Assembly (NCBI GenBank): GCA_035653615.1
Contig: DASRBN010000044.1
Span: 124,001-188,000 of the forward strand
Length of the DNA: 64,000 nucleotides
Origin: Ktedonobacteraceae bacterium
GTDB taxonomy: Bacteria; Chloroflexota; Ktedonobacteria; Ktedonobacterales; Ktedonobacteraceae
Direction: 5' to 3'
In this document: positions 1 through 8,569 of the stretch, in pieces
Numbering within the stretch: position 1 is the first letter of the stretch
How the letters are laid out: each line of letters begins with the position of its first letter
Made by a program: the position numbers and the translations under genes
Notes under the pieces: generated by a model
The model's database searches: none
What the model was told of the DNA's origin: nothing
The model's input: the letters and a program-made list of their open reading frames with translations, nothing else

Positions 1-1094
1 GCGCTCAGGTAGATGCTGCCCATGGCCGGTTCGACGAAGGCGCTACCCAGTCCCGCCAGCGCCGCGCCCGCTATCAAAAGCGGATAGTGGGGAGCCACTA
101 ACATGAATACCAGTAAGGCGCTGAAGAGCAGGCTACCGGTGACGATGAGCGGCTTTTTCGGCATAGTCTCTGAGAGCCTCCCCAGCACGAGTGGGAAGAT
201 GGCCAGCGCCATGCCATAGACGCTAAACAACATGCCATATTGCGCCGGGCTGTAGTGCAGCACCTTTCCAAAGAAGAAAGGAAACTGCGGGAACACGAAC
301 GGGTAGGTAAAGATCATCCCGAAATCGATCACCAGGAATGGAGCTACGAGCCAGATCAGGCGAGTCATACGCCATTCCTTCGCCTTCTGAGCTTTTGGCC
401 CGCGCCCGATTTGTCGCAGTTTCGCCTCAACTCGCACATGTTCCGGCAGGGTTTCTGGCACCATGAAGATGGCCAGCAGGGAAGCCGCCAGGGCGATACC
501 GGCTGAGAGCAGGAACGGACTCCTGAAGCCCAGCGTTTGATACAGGAAGCCTCCAATGCCAGGGCCCAGCGCAAACCCAACTGCCTGCGCCGTCGTGAGA
601 AAACCTATCCAGCGCCCCTGTTTCGCAAGCGGAACCGTATCGCCCACCATCGACATCGCGGCAGGTATCAAGCCAGAAAGCAACATACCCTCAACAAAGC
701 GTATGGGAATGAATAGCAGCGGCACATTCACGAATGCCAGCAGCAGGTTGGTGACGATAAAACCGGCCAGCGAGATGAAAAGGATCGGTTTGCGACCAAC
801 GCGACCAGACCATGTTCCCATTGGCGTGCTGAAGAGGAACATCCCTAATCCAAAAGCTCCCTCCATCAATGCCAGCATTTCAGAACCCAGTCCCAGGGCT
901 TGCAAGCGCTGCGGGAAAACAGGAATGATCACGGCAAAGCCGGTCATCATCAGCATGACGCAACCGATCAGGAACATCAGGGTGGCGGTGATTGAACGCG
1001 ATTGCTTCGCAGGAGAAGCCACGTTGGGTCTTACACCCAATTCATCTAACAGAGAGAGAGGAACGGTATCATGATCGAGGATTCTCGTAGCCAT
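1..1094 (-). CDS. MFS drug/metabolite efflux transporter, 3' end outside window
   Basis: About 364 codons are open on the minus strand from ATG 1094 to the window edge, so the C-terminus is missing. The product is a hydrophobic multi-span protein with the MFS motif A signature GRVGRKPILF in the loop after the second helix, plus later helix pairs typical of drug:H+ antiporters of the TetA/MdtG type. ATG 1094 is chosen over ATG 1103 because GGAAAGG lies 9 nt before it; that motif touches the upstream ATG. It lies downstream of, and in the same direction as, the HxlR regulator. A shared 17-bp palindrome in both promoters suggests the regulator controls this exporter. The substrate cannot be read from the sequence. 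Confidence 0.9.
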   Translation of the reverse strand, partial: MATRILDHDTVPLSLLDELGVRPNVASPAKQSRSITATLMFLIGCVMLMMTGFAVIIPVFPQRLQALGLGSEMLALMEGAFGLGMFLFSTPMGTWSGRVGRKPILFISLAGFIVTNLLLAFVNVPLLFIPIRFVEGMLLSGLIPAAMSMVGDTVPLAKQGRWIGFLTTAQAVGFALGPGIGGFLYQTLGFRSPFLLSAGIALAASLLAIFMVPETLPEHVRVEAKLRQIGRGPKAQKAKEWRMTRLIWLVAPFLVIDFGMIFTYPFVFPQFPFFFGKVLHYSPAQYGMLFSVYGMALAIFPLVLGRLSETMPKKPLIVTGSLLFSALLVFMLVAPHYPLLIAGAALAGLGSAFVEPAMGSIYLS

Positions 1095-1199
1095 GTATTT
1101 CATCCTTTCCGGTCTTGCAAAAGGAAGCGCCACCACCCCTGTACGCCTACCCTCTTCCACGCTTAACGCCGGTTGTACGCTTTCCTTCTCGCGTAAATA

Positions 1200-1216
1200 A
1201 CTTGCAATTTGCAAGT
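1200..1216. promoter_or_regulatory. Operator palindrome in the MFS promoter
   Basis: ACTTGCAATTTGCAAGT is a perfect 8+1+8 palindrome. It sits about 100 nt before the transporter start, near the predicted transcription start. A near-identical 17-mer (ACTTGTGAATTGCAAGT) lies at 1860-1876 in the promoter of the HxlR gene. Two copies in the two promoters make this the likely HxlR binding site. Confidence 0.7.
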
Positions 1217-1222
1217 ATCATC

Positions 1223-1251
1223 TATATATCTGTTCTTCCTGACCTTCGCAA
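1223..1251 (-). promoter_or_regulatory. Candidate sigma-70 promoter of the MFS gene
   Basis: Read on the minus strand: TTGCGA (1251-1246), 17-nt spacer, TATATA (1228-1223). The predicted start point would fall in the 1200-1216 palindrome, so a bound repressor would block initiation. Confidence 0.45.
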
Positions 1252-1282
1252 AACCGGAAATTTTCAGACCCTTGCGGTCGTC

Positions 1283-1741
1283 CTAGACCAGTTGACTTAG
1301 AAGACTCTTCTCGCCGACAAAAACAGAGCCGCCGCTTTGTACCGTCTCACGAATGCGCCGGATCATGTTCTCCCTATCGGCCTTCATCAGGGCAATCCAG
1401 GAGGGAGGGGCGCCGGTGTGCGGATCATATTCGGCGCTCCAGTTCGCCATTTCCACCAGGACGGGAATGAGATCAAGGCCTTTTTCCGTCAGGACATACT
1501 CATCTTTGCGCTTATCTTTCTCAGACGGCTTTTTCATCAGAATGCCCTGTTGTTCCAGGTGAGCGAGACGGCTGGCAAGGATATTGGTCGCCATCCCTTC
1601 TTCCGAGGCCAAAAACTCCCCATAGGTTTTCTTCCCAAAGTAGACGATATCACGAATGATCAACAGCGACCACGGATCGCCAAATGTCTCTAAGGCAAAG
1701 TTGATCGGACAGGCCGAGCGTTTCTGGCGCGTGTGTTTCAT
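1283..1741 (-). CDS. HxlR-family winged-helix transcriptional regulator
   Basis: 152 residues. The N-terminus carries the family's single conserved Cys (CPINFALETFGDPWSLLIIRD, split here as CPINF and GDPWSLLIIRD), followed by a winged helix-turn-helix (FLASEEGMATNILASRLAHLEQQGI) and a beta wing. HxlR proteins are small dimeric DNA-binding sensors, often of redox or electrophile signals. ATG 1741 has GAGG about 8 nt upstream. The gene precedes a same-strand MFS exporter by 190 nt, and both promoters contain the same 17-bp palindrome, so auto-control and control of the exporter are likely. Typical length; nothing broken. Confidence 0.9.
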   Translation of the reverse strand: MKHTRQKRSACPINFALETFGDPWSLLIIRDIVYFGKKTYGEFLASEEGMATNILASRLAHLEQQGILMKKPSEKDKRKDEYVLTEKGLDLIPVLVEMANWSAEYDPHTGAPPSWIALMKADRENMIRRIRETVQSGGSVFVGEKSLLSQLV

Positions 1742-1845
1742 ACTCTCGCCTCATTCACTTTCTCTGGAGGGTGACAGCCATCCAGGAAAACCTGCTGCAA
1801 AACTCCCACGTAACTCTTTCCAAATGTGCTTGCTGCTTACGGAAT

Positions 1846-1876
1846 AGTATACCATTTTTACTTGTGAATTGCAAGT
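1846..1876 (-). promoter_or_regulatory. hxlR promoter with overlapping operator
   Basis: Minus strand: TTGCAA (1874-1869), exactly 17 nt, TATACT (1851-1846). The -35 box is part of the operator copy at 1860-1876, so a bound repressor would cover the -35 box. This lies only about 55 nt from the left end of the transposon at 1932. Confidence 0.65.
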
Positions 1877-1926
1877 GATAGTGGTGAAACGATGAAACGA
1901 GGGAATGTGAAGTGAGATTGCTATCT

Positions 1927-1931
1927 TGCTA
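1927..1931. repeat. Left 5-bp target-site duplication (TGCTA)
   Basis: TGCTA directly precedes the left inverted repeat and recurs in the same orientation directly after the right one (10403-10407). Five-base duplications are typical of Tn3-family insertion. Confidence 0.8.
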
Positions 1932-2006
1932 GGGCTTTGCCCATAGTTGGAACAGAAAGTCGGAATAGGAAGATAGCCCAAAAGAGTCAGGGTTCTCTCA
2001 AAGAGA
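1932..2006 (+). repeat. Left terminal inverted repeat
   Basis: About 75 bp. It matches the reverse complement of 10329-10402, with 39 of the first 40 positions identical; mismatches cluster at 1972-1973 and 1984-1991. The inner part (GGAACAGAAAGTCGG) resembles the Tn3-family GGAACGAAAACTC block. Confidence 0.85.
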
Positions 2007-2060
2007 AAGATTACAGAAAGAGGACTCTTCGGAGACGATCACACCCAGCAGTAGTTCAAC

Positions 2061-2752
2061 CTACAGCTTTTTCTCTTGCTCCTTGTGATGCAATTGTGCC
2101 AGTTGCAAACGCTCATCTGCCAGTGCCGCAAGCTGTTCCTCATGTGTCACCATAATTAGTGTCTGACCGCCAGTACGCTGCATGTCGCGGAAGATCTTCA
2201 GCACCTCTGCACCGGTCGCCGGGTCGAGATTGCCTGTCGGCTCATCCGCCAGGACAAGTTTTGGCCGATTGATGAGGGCGCGGGCAATCGCCACCCGCTG
2301 TTGTTCTCCCCCTGAGAGCCGCGCTGGTGGATGATTCAGGCGGCCTCCCAGCCCAACGCTCTCCAGGAGCGCTTGCGCGCGCTGCCTCAGATCAGAGTCC
2401 AGCTTGCGACGATAGGGCAACAACGGCGCCATCACATTCTCTAAGGCGGTCATGGCAGGCAACAGGTAAAAGAGCTGGAACACAAATCCCACCTGTTGCC
2501 GCCTGAAATCCGCTGCTGCTGGTCCGCGATGCTGTCGAGCCAGATCTCCCCACTTTCTGGCCGATCTAGCGCGCCCAGCAACGAGAGGAGGGTCGTCTTC
2601 CCAGACCCCGATGGGCCGGTGATGGCGAGAAATTCGCCACGCCGCACCCGGAACTGAATATCCCGGAGCACCTGAAGCCTGCCATTCGGCAGAGCATAGG
2701 CTTTGTTCAGGTACTCTACCCGTAACATCGTCTCTTGCTGTTCTGTACCCAT
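2061..2752 (-). pseudogene. MacB/LolD-type ABC transporter ATPase, frameshifted in the middle
   Basis: Two overlapping frames together make one normal ATPase of about 230 residues. The first frame from ATG 2752 (SD GAGAG, 7 nt) carries Walker [10 protein letters not shown] and runs through [14 protein letters not shown]. The second carries the Q-loop [10 protein letters not shown], signature LSGGEQQR, Walker [14 protein letters not shown] and H-loop VTHEEQ. The frame changes near 2500-2520, between the D-rich loop and the Q-loop. No long homopolymer is there, so this is either a genuine mutation or an assembly error. The gene follows the 919-residue permease by 19 nt and would energise it. 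If the shift is real, the transporter lacks an ATPase from this operon. Confidence 0.8.
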
Positions 2753-2771
2753 GCGTTCTCTCTCCCTCTGC

Positions 2772-5531
2772 TCATCCAGCTCGGAGTATGTCAACGACCT
2801 GCATCCTGCCCATAGCGCGTAGGGCAGGGAGAGCCGCCAGGATGGCCGTCAGCGAGAGCAGCAAAACCGCGCCAAGATTCACCAGGAGCACCAACAGACC
2901 GCTCTGTGCCGCGTGCTGGAGGCTGAGTATCCCCTGGGCGACCAGCACGCCAGGAAGGGTACTCATCAGCGCTAGTATGACTCCCTCGCGAACGAACAGC
3001 CTCTGCACCATGCCTGCTCGCCATCCCACCGCCTGCAATAGTCCGATCTCTTGCTGCCGTTCCTGCACCTGAAGCAGCAACAGGTCCGCCACATTCAGGA
3101 ACGAGAGTACAACGGCAAACACGCACCCGGCGAGTTGCGGCGCTGCCGTCTGTAGCAGTACGAACTGCCCTAACAGAGTACCTTGCAGGGTCTGTTGCAG
3201 CGTCAGCGTGCCGCTGACCATGATGACCAACAGCATCGCAGAGAAGAACAGGCTCACCATTACCATCACAGTGCGGAGGCGCGCACGTGCCAGGTTGCGC
3301 ACCGCCAGGGCCACCAGGGGAAAGACTCGTGACCAAAAGCCTCGCCGACTTCTCCCTCTTGTCGCTGCATTCGATGCGCCCGCCCGCAAGAGTTCCACCG
3401 GCTCAAGATGCCAGAGCTGCCAGAGGGGATACAGTGCAGCAAGCAGCGCCAGCACGAGCATCGCCGGCACCGTCCCGATGACTACTGGCCAGAGCAGGAC
3501 GCTTCCGAGCAGGGCGGTGACGAGCACTGCCACCAGGAGGCCTATGATGCCTCCTCCCAACCCTAGCAGCAGCGCTTGCGTGAGCAGGAGCCGTGCCGGA
3601 TGCCAGGGCGGCCAGCCCAGTGCGCTGAGGATGGCGAACTCCCGGCGCTCGGCGGCGAGGAGCGCACTGAAAGCGACGACCAGATAGCTCAGGCACACCA
3701 ACAGCACGGCTCCTAACAACAGGAGTTGCGTCGTCCCGACCTGGCTGAGATAGAGAATGGAAGCTCCAATGCTAATCCAGCGCTCTTCCACCCAGCCGAG
3801 CGGAGCAATACTCTGAGTCGCGCCCAACTGCCCAGGCTCGACTCCCGGTACATAGACCAGCGTCGGTCTCGGTGATGATCCCAACGTCACCAGGACGTGC
3901 AGATGTGTGCGCTGCTCGATCAACGCAGCGACCTGCCGGACGCGCTGCCAACTTGCCGGATCGGCAGCACTGACCCCGCTGACCCGCACGCGGATAGCGC
4001 TGATGATGTTATTCCCACGCAACTGTGCTGCAGCACTCAAGGTGGTGACCGCGAGTGGCGGCTGGAGGAGAAACCCGGCATGGTTGGTGGTCGGCAGCAG
4101 AGGTGTTGGCGTCAGCGGATGACCCTGGGCATCATAGCGCAGCACCGTCGGCGGTGAGGTATAGGTATTCTCCGGCAACCAGTTCAGCGGATTGCTGAAC
4201 TCAGCACTCAGAGTCCCGCCGCTGAAGGTTCCCACCGGATCAAAAAAGTAGAACGCACTGGGAAGCGAATAGGCATCGAGCGTATAATAGGGCTCGCTCG
4301 GTCTGCTCACTTCAGCGATGTGCAGGGGATCCAGAGTGCGAAAGGCCGCTTCCGGTCCCTGGATACCACTGGGGACGAGGGTATACGCCGGGCCGCTTTG
4401 TCCAGCAGGTGCGGTGGTTGGCCGGTAGGTAAGACCGGAGGCAGCGTACAGGAATTTCAAGGAAGCTGAGGTCGGGTCGCCACCGCTCCCGAACGGCTGC
4501 CAACTCTGCCCATCCCAGACGAGTTGATGGACAGAAAAGCGCTGCGGGTCATTCTGCACCAGGGGAACGTTGCCCTGGTAGAGGGTCTCTTGTTGAGGCA
4601 GGTGCGCCAGGTAGGTTGCGCCCCCGTGATCAACCACCGTTTGAGGGGAAAGCCCCCCGCTCGCAAGGCGGACAAATGACCCCTGGAGAGTGATCTGACC
4701 GGGGAGTTGTGTCTGAAAGAGGACCGGGATGTCCAGGTTGGGTATCCAACACGCGGAAGAGGGAAGCTGTGGCTGGTCCGGTTGACAGATCCCGATGGTA
4801 CCAATGGCTAGATTGGGATTGGGATGAATGGTATCCTGAGGCGTGAGCATCCGTCCGTCGGTTATACTGGTGTCGAGGTGAACCAGTTGATTCTCTGCTG
4901 TCGGGTCAATCGCCGCCAGCAGAAAGGTTCCGGTATCGACGGTGCTGAATTGCGAGTACGGAACGCTTGTCGAGGTGCAATCTAGCAGGATGCCTTGCTT
5001 ATTCAGTTCATCTCCGATGACTGTCAAATTCAACTGATTCGGGTCGGTGTCGCAAGCGGAGAGATGATAGAAGAACGTGCGCTCGCTGCGCTCCACGATC
5101 TGGTGCTGTCCATTGAAGGCCGTCAAGGTCCAGGCTAACTGATAAAACCCATCCGGTAGGGCTTGTGTCGAGAAGACCACTTGCGGGACAGGCATCTGGA
5201 CATAGCCCACAAATGCTATGGGCGCTGCGACCGCGATGCCGGGTATATTTTTGATCTGCTGGTACTGGGCGAGATTGATGCCTCCATCGTATCCTTCCAG
5301 GAAATCACTTGGGATCACGCCTGATGATGGAAGATGCGCCTGTGGAGGGAGTACGACCAGATCATAGCTCGGGCGCCAATTCTGGCTGATAATCTGGTTG
5401 GCTCGTACCACCGTTGTTTGTGTCGTGGCGCTCAGAAGAATCAGGGCACAGGCGGCCAGCAGAAACCCGCTGCCCGCCAGGACACTTTTGCCAGGTTGTC
5501 GCCGGAACAGTGCAAAAATATATGACCACAT
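2772..5531 (-). CDS. Large FtsX-type ABC transporter permease of the cargo operon
   Basis: 919 residues from ATG 5531 (GGCAGG 6 nt upstream; a TTG at 5549 has no better site). One membrane helix near residues 20-40 is followed by a very large extracellular region of about 560 residues rich in Pro, Thr and Gln. Then come three helices in the FtsX arrangement, a cytoplasmic loop (EPVELLRAG) and a second helix set ending VVDILRAG. The motif [19 protein letters not shown] is the coupling helix typical of MacB/FtsX permeases. Such proteins are mechanotransmitters for export or antimicrobial resistance, not channels. The ATPase follows; the signal peptidase-redoxin gene precedes by 21 nt. The likely role is release of, or immunity to, the Cys-rich peptide. 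Confidence 0.85.
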   Translation of the reverse strand: MWSYIFALFRRQPGKSVLAGSGFLLAACALILLSATTQTTVVRANQIISQNWRPSYDLVVLPPQAHLPSSGVIPSDFLEGYDGGINLAQYQQIKNIPGIAVAAPIAFVGYVQMPVPQVVFSTQALPDGFYQLAWTLTAFNGQHQIVERSERTFFYHLSACDTDPNQLNLTVIGDELNKQGILLDCTSTSVPYSQFSTVDTGTFLLAAIDPTAENQLVHLDTSITDGRMLTPQDTIHPNPNLAIGTIGICQPDQPQLPSSACWIPNLDIPVLFQTQLPGQITLQGSFVRLASGGLSPQTVVDHGGATYLAHLPQQETLYQGNVPLVQNDPQRFSVHQLVWDGQSWQPFGSGGDPTSASLKFLYAASGLTYRPTTAPAGQSGPAYTLVPSGIQGPEAAFRTLDPLHIAEVSRPSEPYYTLDAYSLPSAFYFFDPVGTFSGGTLSAEFSNPLNWLPENTYTSPPTVLRYDAQGHPLTPTPLLPTTNHAGFLLQPPLAVTTLSAAAQLRGNNIISAIRVRVSGVSAADPASWQRVRQVAALIEQRTHLHVLVTLGSSPRPTLVYVPGVEPGQLGATQSIAPLGWVEERWISIGASILYLSQVGTTQLLLLGAVLLVCLSYLVVAFSALLAAERREFAILSALGWPPWHPARLLLTQALLLGLGGGIIGLLVAVLVTALLGSVLLWPVVIGTVPAMLVLALLAALYPLWQLWHLEPVELLRAGASNAATRGRSRRGFWSRVFPLVALAVRNLARARLRTVMVMVSLFFSAMLLVIMVSGTLTLQQTLQGTLLGQFVLLQTAAPQLAGCVFAVVLSFLNVADLLLLQVQERQQEIGLLQAVGWRAGMVQRLFVREGVILALMSTLPGVLVAQGILSLQHAAQSGLLVLLVNLGAVLLLSLTAILAALPALRAMGRMQVVDILRAG

Positions 5532-5552
5532 CTGCTTCCTGCCTTTCAATGT

Positions 5553-6518
5553 TCAGCGTGGAGAAGTATCTTGCTGAAGTTGTCCTGCTTGTTCGTATCG
5601 GAGCAGTTGCTGCCATGAGCGATCGTATTCACTTGGAGAACCTGCAGCCAGGACTGTCCCTTGCTCATCTAGCAAGCAGTATGCAGGTGTCGGGGACACC
5701 TGATAGTCATCGAGGAATGCATTCTGCTCGCGCGGCGCGACCAGGATCGGCACAGTGAGGTGTAACTCCTCTCTGAAAGCACGGGTTTTCTCCAGTTCAT
5801 CAGCACTCACACAGACAACTGTCAGTCCTGTCGCCATAGCATGAGCAAGTCGGCTTAGATAGAAGGGGAGGTGAGCACGGCACAGCTTGTGCGCGGCAAT
5901 AAAGAGGAGAAGTAGTTTTTGTCCGCGATAGTGATGCAGCGTGATCATTTCCCCGCTGAGAGAGGGGGCCGAGAAAGCCGGAGCTAGCTGTCCTAGCGCC
6001 AATCCTCGCCGTACAGTCGTAATGGTAGGCTGTGATGCTTTTCGTGCAAGCTTGAGCAAGACGATCCCTTGTACACTTTTCAGGGGTAAAGGGCCCCAGA
6101 TGCGGGAATCGATGCTTCCGTTTTGATTGTCACCACATACGAAAAGGAAGCCTGAGGGAATATGCCAGGTACATTGCCTCTGATCTAACTCCGTATCAAT
6201 GGTCCTTCTATATGCGCTGATATGCGTGTCTTCAAATGTTTCACCTCCAAGTGCTACAATGCGTTTTATGTAGAGGAGTGGCTTCGAGTTTTTGGTGTTT
6301 CTTTCAGATTTATGAGGAAGAGTTAAAATAACTATCTGGCCTTTGCGTAAATGAGGAACTAAAAATTTGCGCAAGACGATTACACGATCGCCTGCTTCTA
6401 ATGCAGGAGCCATACTCTGGGTGCTCACGGTGATCACCAGTATACAGGTGCGAGTTAGCACCAGGGCGAGTGACAAGACCAATAGACAAGCACAGCAAAC
6501 GAGTACGAAAGATATCAT
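5553..6518 (-). CDS. Type I signal peptidase fused to a redoxin-like domain
   Basis: 321 residues. Residues 1-30 form a membrane anchor. Peptidase boxes follow: STQSMAPAL with catalytic Ser35, YIKRIVALGGE with the general-base Lys85, and GDNQNGSIDSR at 129-139. Residues about 172-310 form an AhpC/TlpA-like domain (LGQLAPAFSAPSLSGE...). Where the neighbouring redoxin has CSHC, this domain has H210-x-x-C213, so the attacking Cys is replaced by His and only one Cys remains. Ser/Lys chemistry looks intact. The gene lies directly after the Cys-rich precursor, whose leader ends in an Ala-X-Ala site, so it is probably that peptide's dedicated leader peptidase. The redoxin part may bind the peptide or act as a one-Cys isomerase; this is inference. 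Confidence 0.85.
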   Translation of the reverse strand: MISFVLVCCACLLVLSLALVLTRTCILVITVSTQSMAPALEAGDRVIVLRKFLVPHLRKGQIVILTLPHKSERNTKNSKPLLYIKRIVALGGETFEDTHISAYRRTIDTELDQRQCTWHIPSGFLFVCGDNQNGSIDSRIWGPLPLKSVQGIVLLKLARKASQPTITTVRRGLALGQLAPAFSAPSLSGEMITLHHYRGQKLLLLFIAAHKLCRAHLPFYLSRLAHAMATGLTVVCVSADELEKTRAFREELHLTVPILVAPREQNAFLDDYQVSPTPAYCLLDEQGTVLAAGSPSEYDRSWQQLLRYEQAGQLQQDTSPR

Positions 6519-6653
6519 ACAGACCGTTCCTCACATCTATTACAAGTATAGAATGGGATAAGTGATACGGAGATACCATCGAACGCGGGACGCGACTTCA
6601 AAGAGCCACATCCCGCATGCCCACGCTACATGCTGAAAGGCGCATTTTATCGA

Positions 6654-6917
6654 CTAGCAGTCACATCCTAGTAAGTTCGACCAAGTCTCGCCGCGTTGAC
6701 AACCAGTATAGTCATAGGAGCAGATTTCGAACTCGTACTGGCCGTACTGACAGACGCCAGAGCATTCGTAGTGACAGAGTTGAGGGCAATACTGTGCCAT
6801 GGCTGTAGCTTGGGGTGCCAAGCGTGTCACAGTACTGTCCAGTAACGTGGTCAGAAAGCCAAGCTTTCCGGTGACACGATCAACCATGAACAGCAGGCGT
6901 TCACTGAAGTTCTGCAT
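6654..6917 (-). CDS. Precursor of a secreted eight-cysteine peptide
   Basis: 87 residues from ATG 6917 (AAGGAG, 7 nt). Residues 1-41 are a Cys-free leader with a weak hydrophobic stretch (LGFLTTLL) ending ATAMA, an Ala-X-Ala signal peptidase site. Residues 42-87 hold Cys 44, 48, 52, 56, 66, 73, 85 and 87: three successive C-x3-C steps, then x9, x6, x11 and x1, with many Tyr and Gln. I know no family with this spacing. The gene stands between the redoxin and the signal peptidase-redoxin genes, with 222 and 135 nt free on either side. Small disulfide-rich proteins depending on MauD/MauE-type helpers are known (the methylamine dehydrogenase small subunit), so an oxidised exported peptide is likely. 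Bacteriocin or signal function is open. Confidence 0.7.
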   Translation of the reverse strand: MQNFSERLLFMVDRVTGKLGFLTTLLDSTVTRLAPQATAMAQYCPQLCHYECSGVCQYGQYEFEICSYDYTGCQRGETWSNLLGCDC

Positions 6918-7139
6918 GCGGTTTCTCCTTGTGTGCGTAATGTGACAAAGCACCAAAAGTTGAAAGGGTCCACAGTTACGAATGTGTTACTTTTTCTCCT
7001 TGTTGCTCACCTCCTCTGTTCTAGTTACCCTCTGCCCCTCTCGACTCAGTGCTGTGGAAACTATCTGAACCAATTATCGCGTGAATTGCACAACCTACAT
7101 ATACAAGCCACATGACGTGGCAGTTGTCCAAAAATCAAT

Positions 7140-7691
7140 TCATACAGAGATAGCTTTTTTTACCCAGTTATTGGATAGTGCCTTCCATTCTCCTCCCGCC
7201 ATATTTGGGTGACCTGCTGACTGCACCTTGCCTTGGTTATCGATATAGCAGTAAAAAGGAGTGCCCTTGACCTGATAATTCTGGAAAAAAGGATTCTCGC
7301 TGCGTGGCGCTATCAACATAGGGAGATGGATATTGTTCTTCCTGGCGTAGCCCTGAATTTCCTCACGCTGATTGTCACACACAAGCACCAGATTAACACC
7401 TGCACGTATCGCCTGAGGGCCGAGCGCTTCCAGTTCGGGTAAGAGTTTCTCGCAATGGCTGCAACGTGTGGAAATAAAGACGAAGGCTGTTGGGTGTCCT
7501 GCGTAATCCTGGAATTTCACGCTTTCTCCAGAGAGCGTTTGGGCGGTAAAGTCTGGGGCCATCTGTCCATGCTGCAAACCTGTCTGCCGCGAACTAATGT
7601 TTAATCGACGGATGATGGCGAGCGTCAGGAGTAGATTCAATAAGACGACGATCCATAAAAGGATCAGGCTGATCAGAAATCCCGTTGGCAT
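7140..7691 (-). CDS. Membrane-anchored thioredoxin-like protein, MauD/TlpA type
   Basis: 183 residues. One N-terminal helix (about 4-27) anchors a redoxin domain beginning GQMAPDFTAQTLSGE. The active site is FISTRCSHCEKLLP with Cys77 and Cys80, and the cis-Pro loop is KGTPFYCYID. The arrangement places the domain outside the membrane, as in MauD and TlpA, which oxidise, reduce or isomerise disulfides of exported proteins. Start ATG 7691 has AAAGGAG 7 nt upstream. It follows the MauE-like gene by 42 nt, the same pairing as mauE-mauD in methylamine operons, but no methylamine dehydrogenase subunits are here. Probable role: folding the eight-Cys peptide. Confidence 0.88.
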   Translation of the reverse strand: MPTGFLISLILLWIVVLLNLLLTLAIIRRLNISSRQTGLQHGQMAPDFTAQTLSGESVKFQDYAGHPTAFVFISTRCSHCEKLLPELEALGPQAIRAGVNLVLVCDNQREEIQGYARKNNIHLPMLIAPRSENPFFQNYQVKGTPFYCYIDNQGKVQSAGHPNMAGGEWKALSNNWVKKAISV

Positions 7692-7733
7692 AAGCTTTCT
7701 CCTTTCGTTGCCTGCCGCTGCAGGGATGGCGCT

Positions 7734-8255
7734 TTAGCGGAAGAGTTGAACGATGTCATCTAAAAAGCCAACTGTCAGCACAAAAATGATCGCCATCCCG
7801 CCGATCAGGAGCCACATGAGCAGCTCTAGTTGTTCCAAGCCTATTCGACCAAGAGTCAAGACACTCCCACCAAAAGCACAGAGTAGGAAGGCTGTGTCCC
7901 GCCAGATATCTGCTTGTGTCACCGGCTTTTCGTTGCTTCCAAAACAGTTACAGGGAGTTTGAATCTGGCGCGTGATGACAGAAATGATCGCACCAACAAA
8001 TATGAGCAAAAGGAGGAGTGCAAGCAGAAAGCCTGGAAGGAGGAACTTCCCTCCAAGAGCAATCAGGAGGACGACAGCAACTTCCGCGCTCACAAAGAGG
8101 AGCGAGGTAGGATAACTCATTTGCGCAGGCAAGAGGCGGAAATTAGTAATCGTCCGCTGGAACTGTGAGAGGTCGCGCAATTTGCCCATGCCAGAAAAGA
8201 GGAATACTAACCCGATAGCAACTCTACAGAACGCGAGGACATACGACCAGATCAT
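7734..8255 (-). CDS. MauE/DoxX-family redox membrane protein
   Basis: 173 residues with four predicted membrane helices. The family hallmarks are the N-terminal LAFCRVAIGLVFLFSGMGKL and the central pair Cys102-x-Cys104 in TPCNCFG, expected at the membrane surface. MauE-like proteins, like VKOR and DsbB, are thought to pass electrons between an exported redoxin and the quinone pool. This is the first gene of the leftward cargo operon, preceded by a good promoter (8376-8404) and followed by its likely partner redoxin. ATG 8255 has AAAGGTG upstream. The homology is clear; the direction of electron flow is inferred. Confidence 0.85.
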   Translation of the reverse strand: MIWSYVLAFCRVAIGLVFLFSGMGKLRDLSQFQRTITNFRLLPAQMSYPTSLLFVSAEVAVVLLIALGGKFLLPGFLLALLLLLIFVGAIISVITRQIQTPCNCFGSNEKPVTQADIWRDTAFLLCAFGGSVLTLGRIGLEQLELLMWLLIGGMAIIFVLTVGFLDDIVQLFR

Positions 8256-8375
8256 TTGGCATCACACCTTTCTAGTAACTTGTCACGATTACTGAGGGGG
8301 TGAAATCACTATTGGATGCTTCGATCTGCCACAGAAATTCCCGCTTTTCTCGAAAAATTCTTCACTGCTCCTTTT

Positions 8376-8404
8376 ATTCTAACATGAAATGCGGTTTAGA
8401 TCAA
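8376..8404 (-). promoter_or_regulatory. Promoter of the Cys-rich peptide operon
   Basis: Minus strand: TTGATC (8404-8399), 17-nt spacer, TAGAAT (8381-8376). The start point would be about 110 nt before the mauE-like gene. The rest of the 314-nt gap between that gene and the recombinase stop (8256-8569) shows no other clear signal. Confidence 0.55.
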
Positions 8405-8569
8405 TATGAGTGAAAAGCTGAAAAGCTGGTAGCTGTTCGGAAAGCAAGAAAACTGGGGTAAATGAGCGAAGGGGCTTCGTACTCATTCAAGCGCAACCAA
8501 TTTGGGTTGGGTGCGCCTCACTTCTACATGTGTAATTCCTAAAAACAGCATGTGGGAGAATAGTCTTGC

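Noticed and set aside
7080-7130. Terminator between the redoxin and the Cys-rich precursor (GCCAC/GTGGC at about 7107-7121)
   Set aside because: Only a 5-bp stem and no T-tract; too weak to call.
2061-8255. Methylamine utilisation operon
   Set aside because: MauE/MauD-like proteins are present, but there are no large or small dehydrogenase subunits, MauG or amicyanin, and the small Cys-rich protein lacks the Trp-containing MauA pattern.
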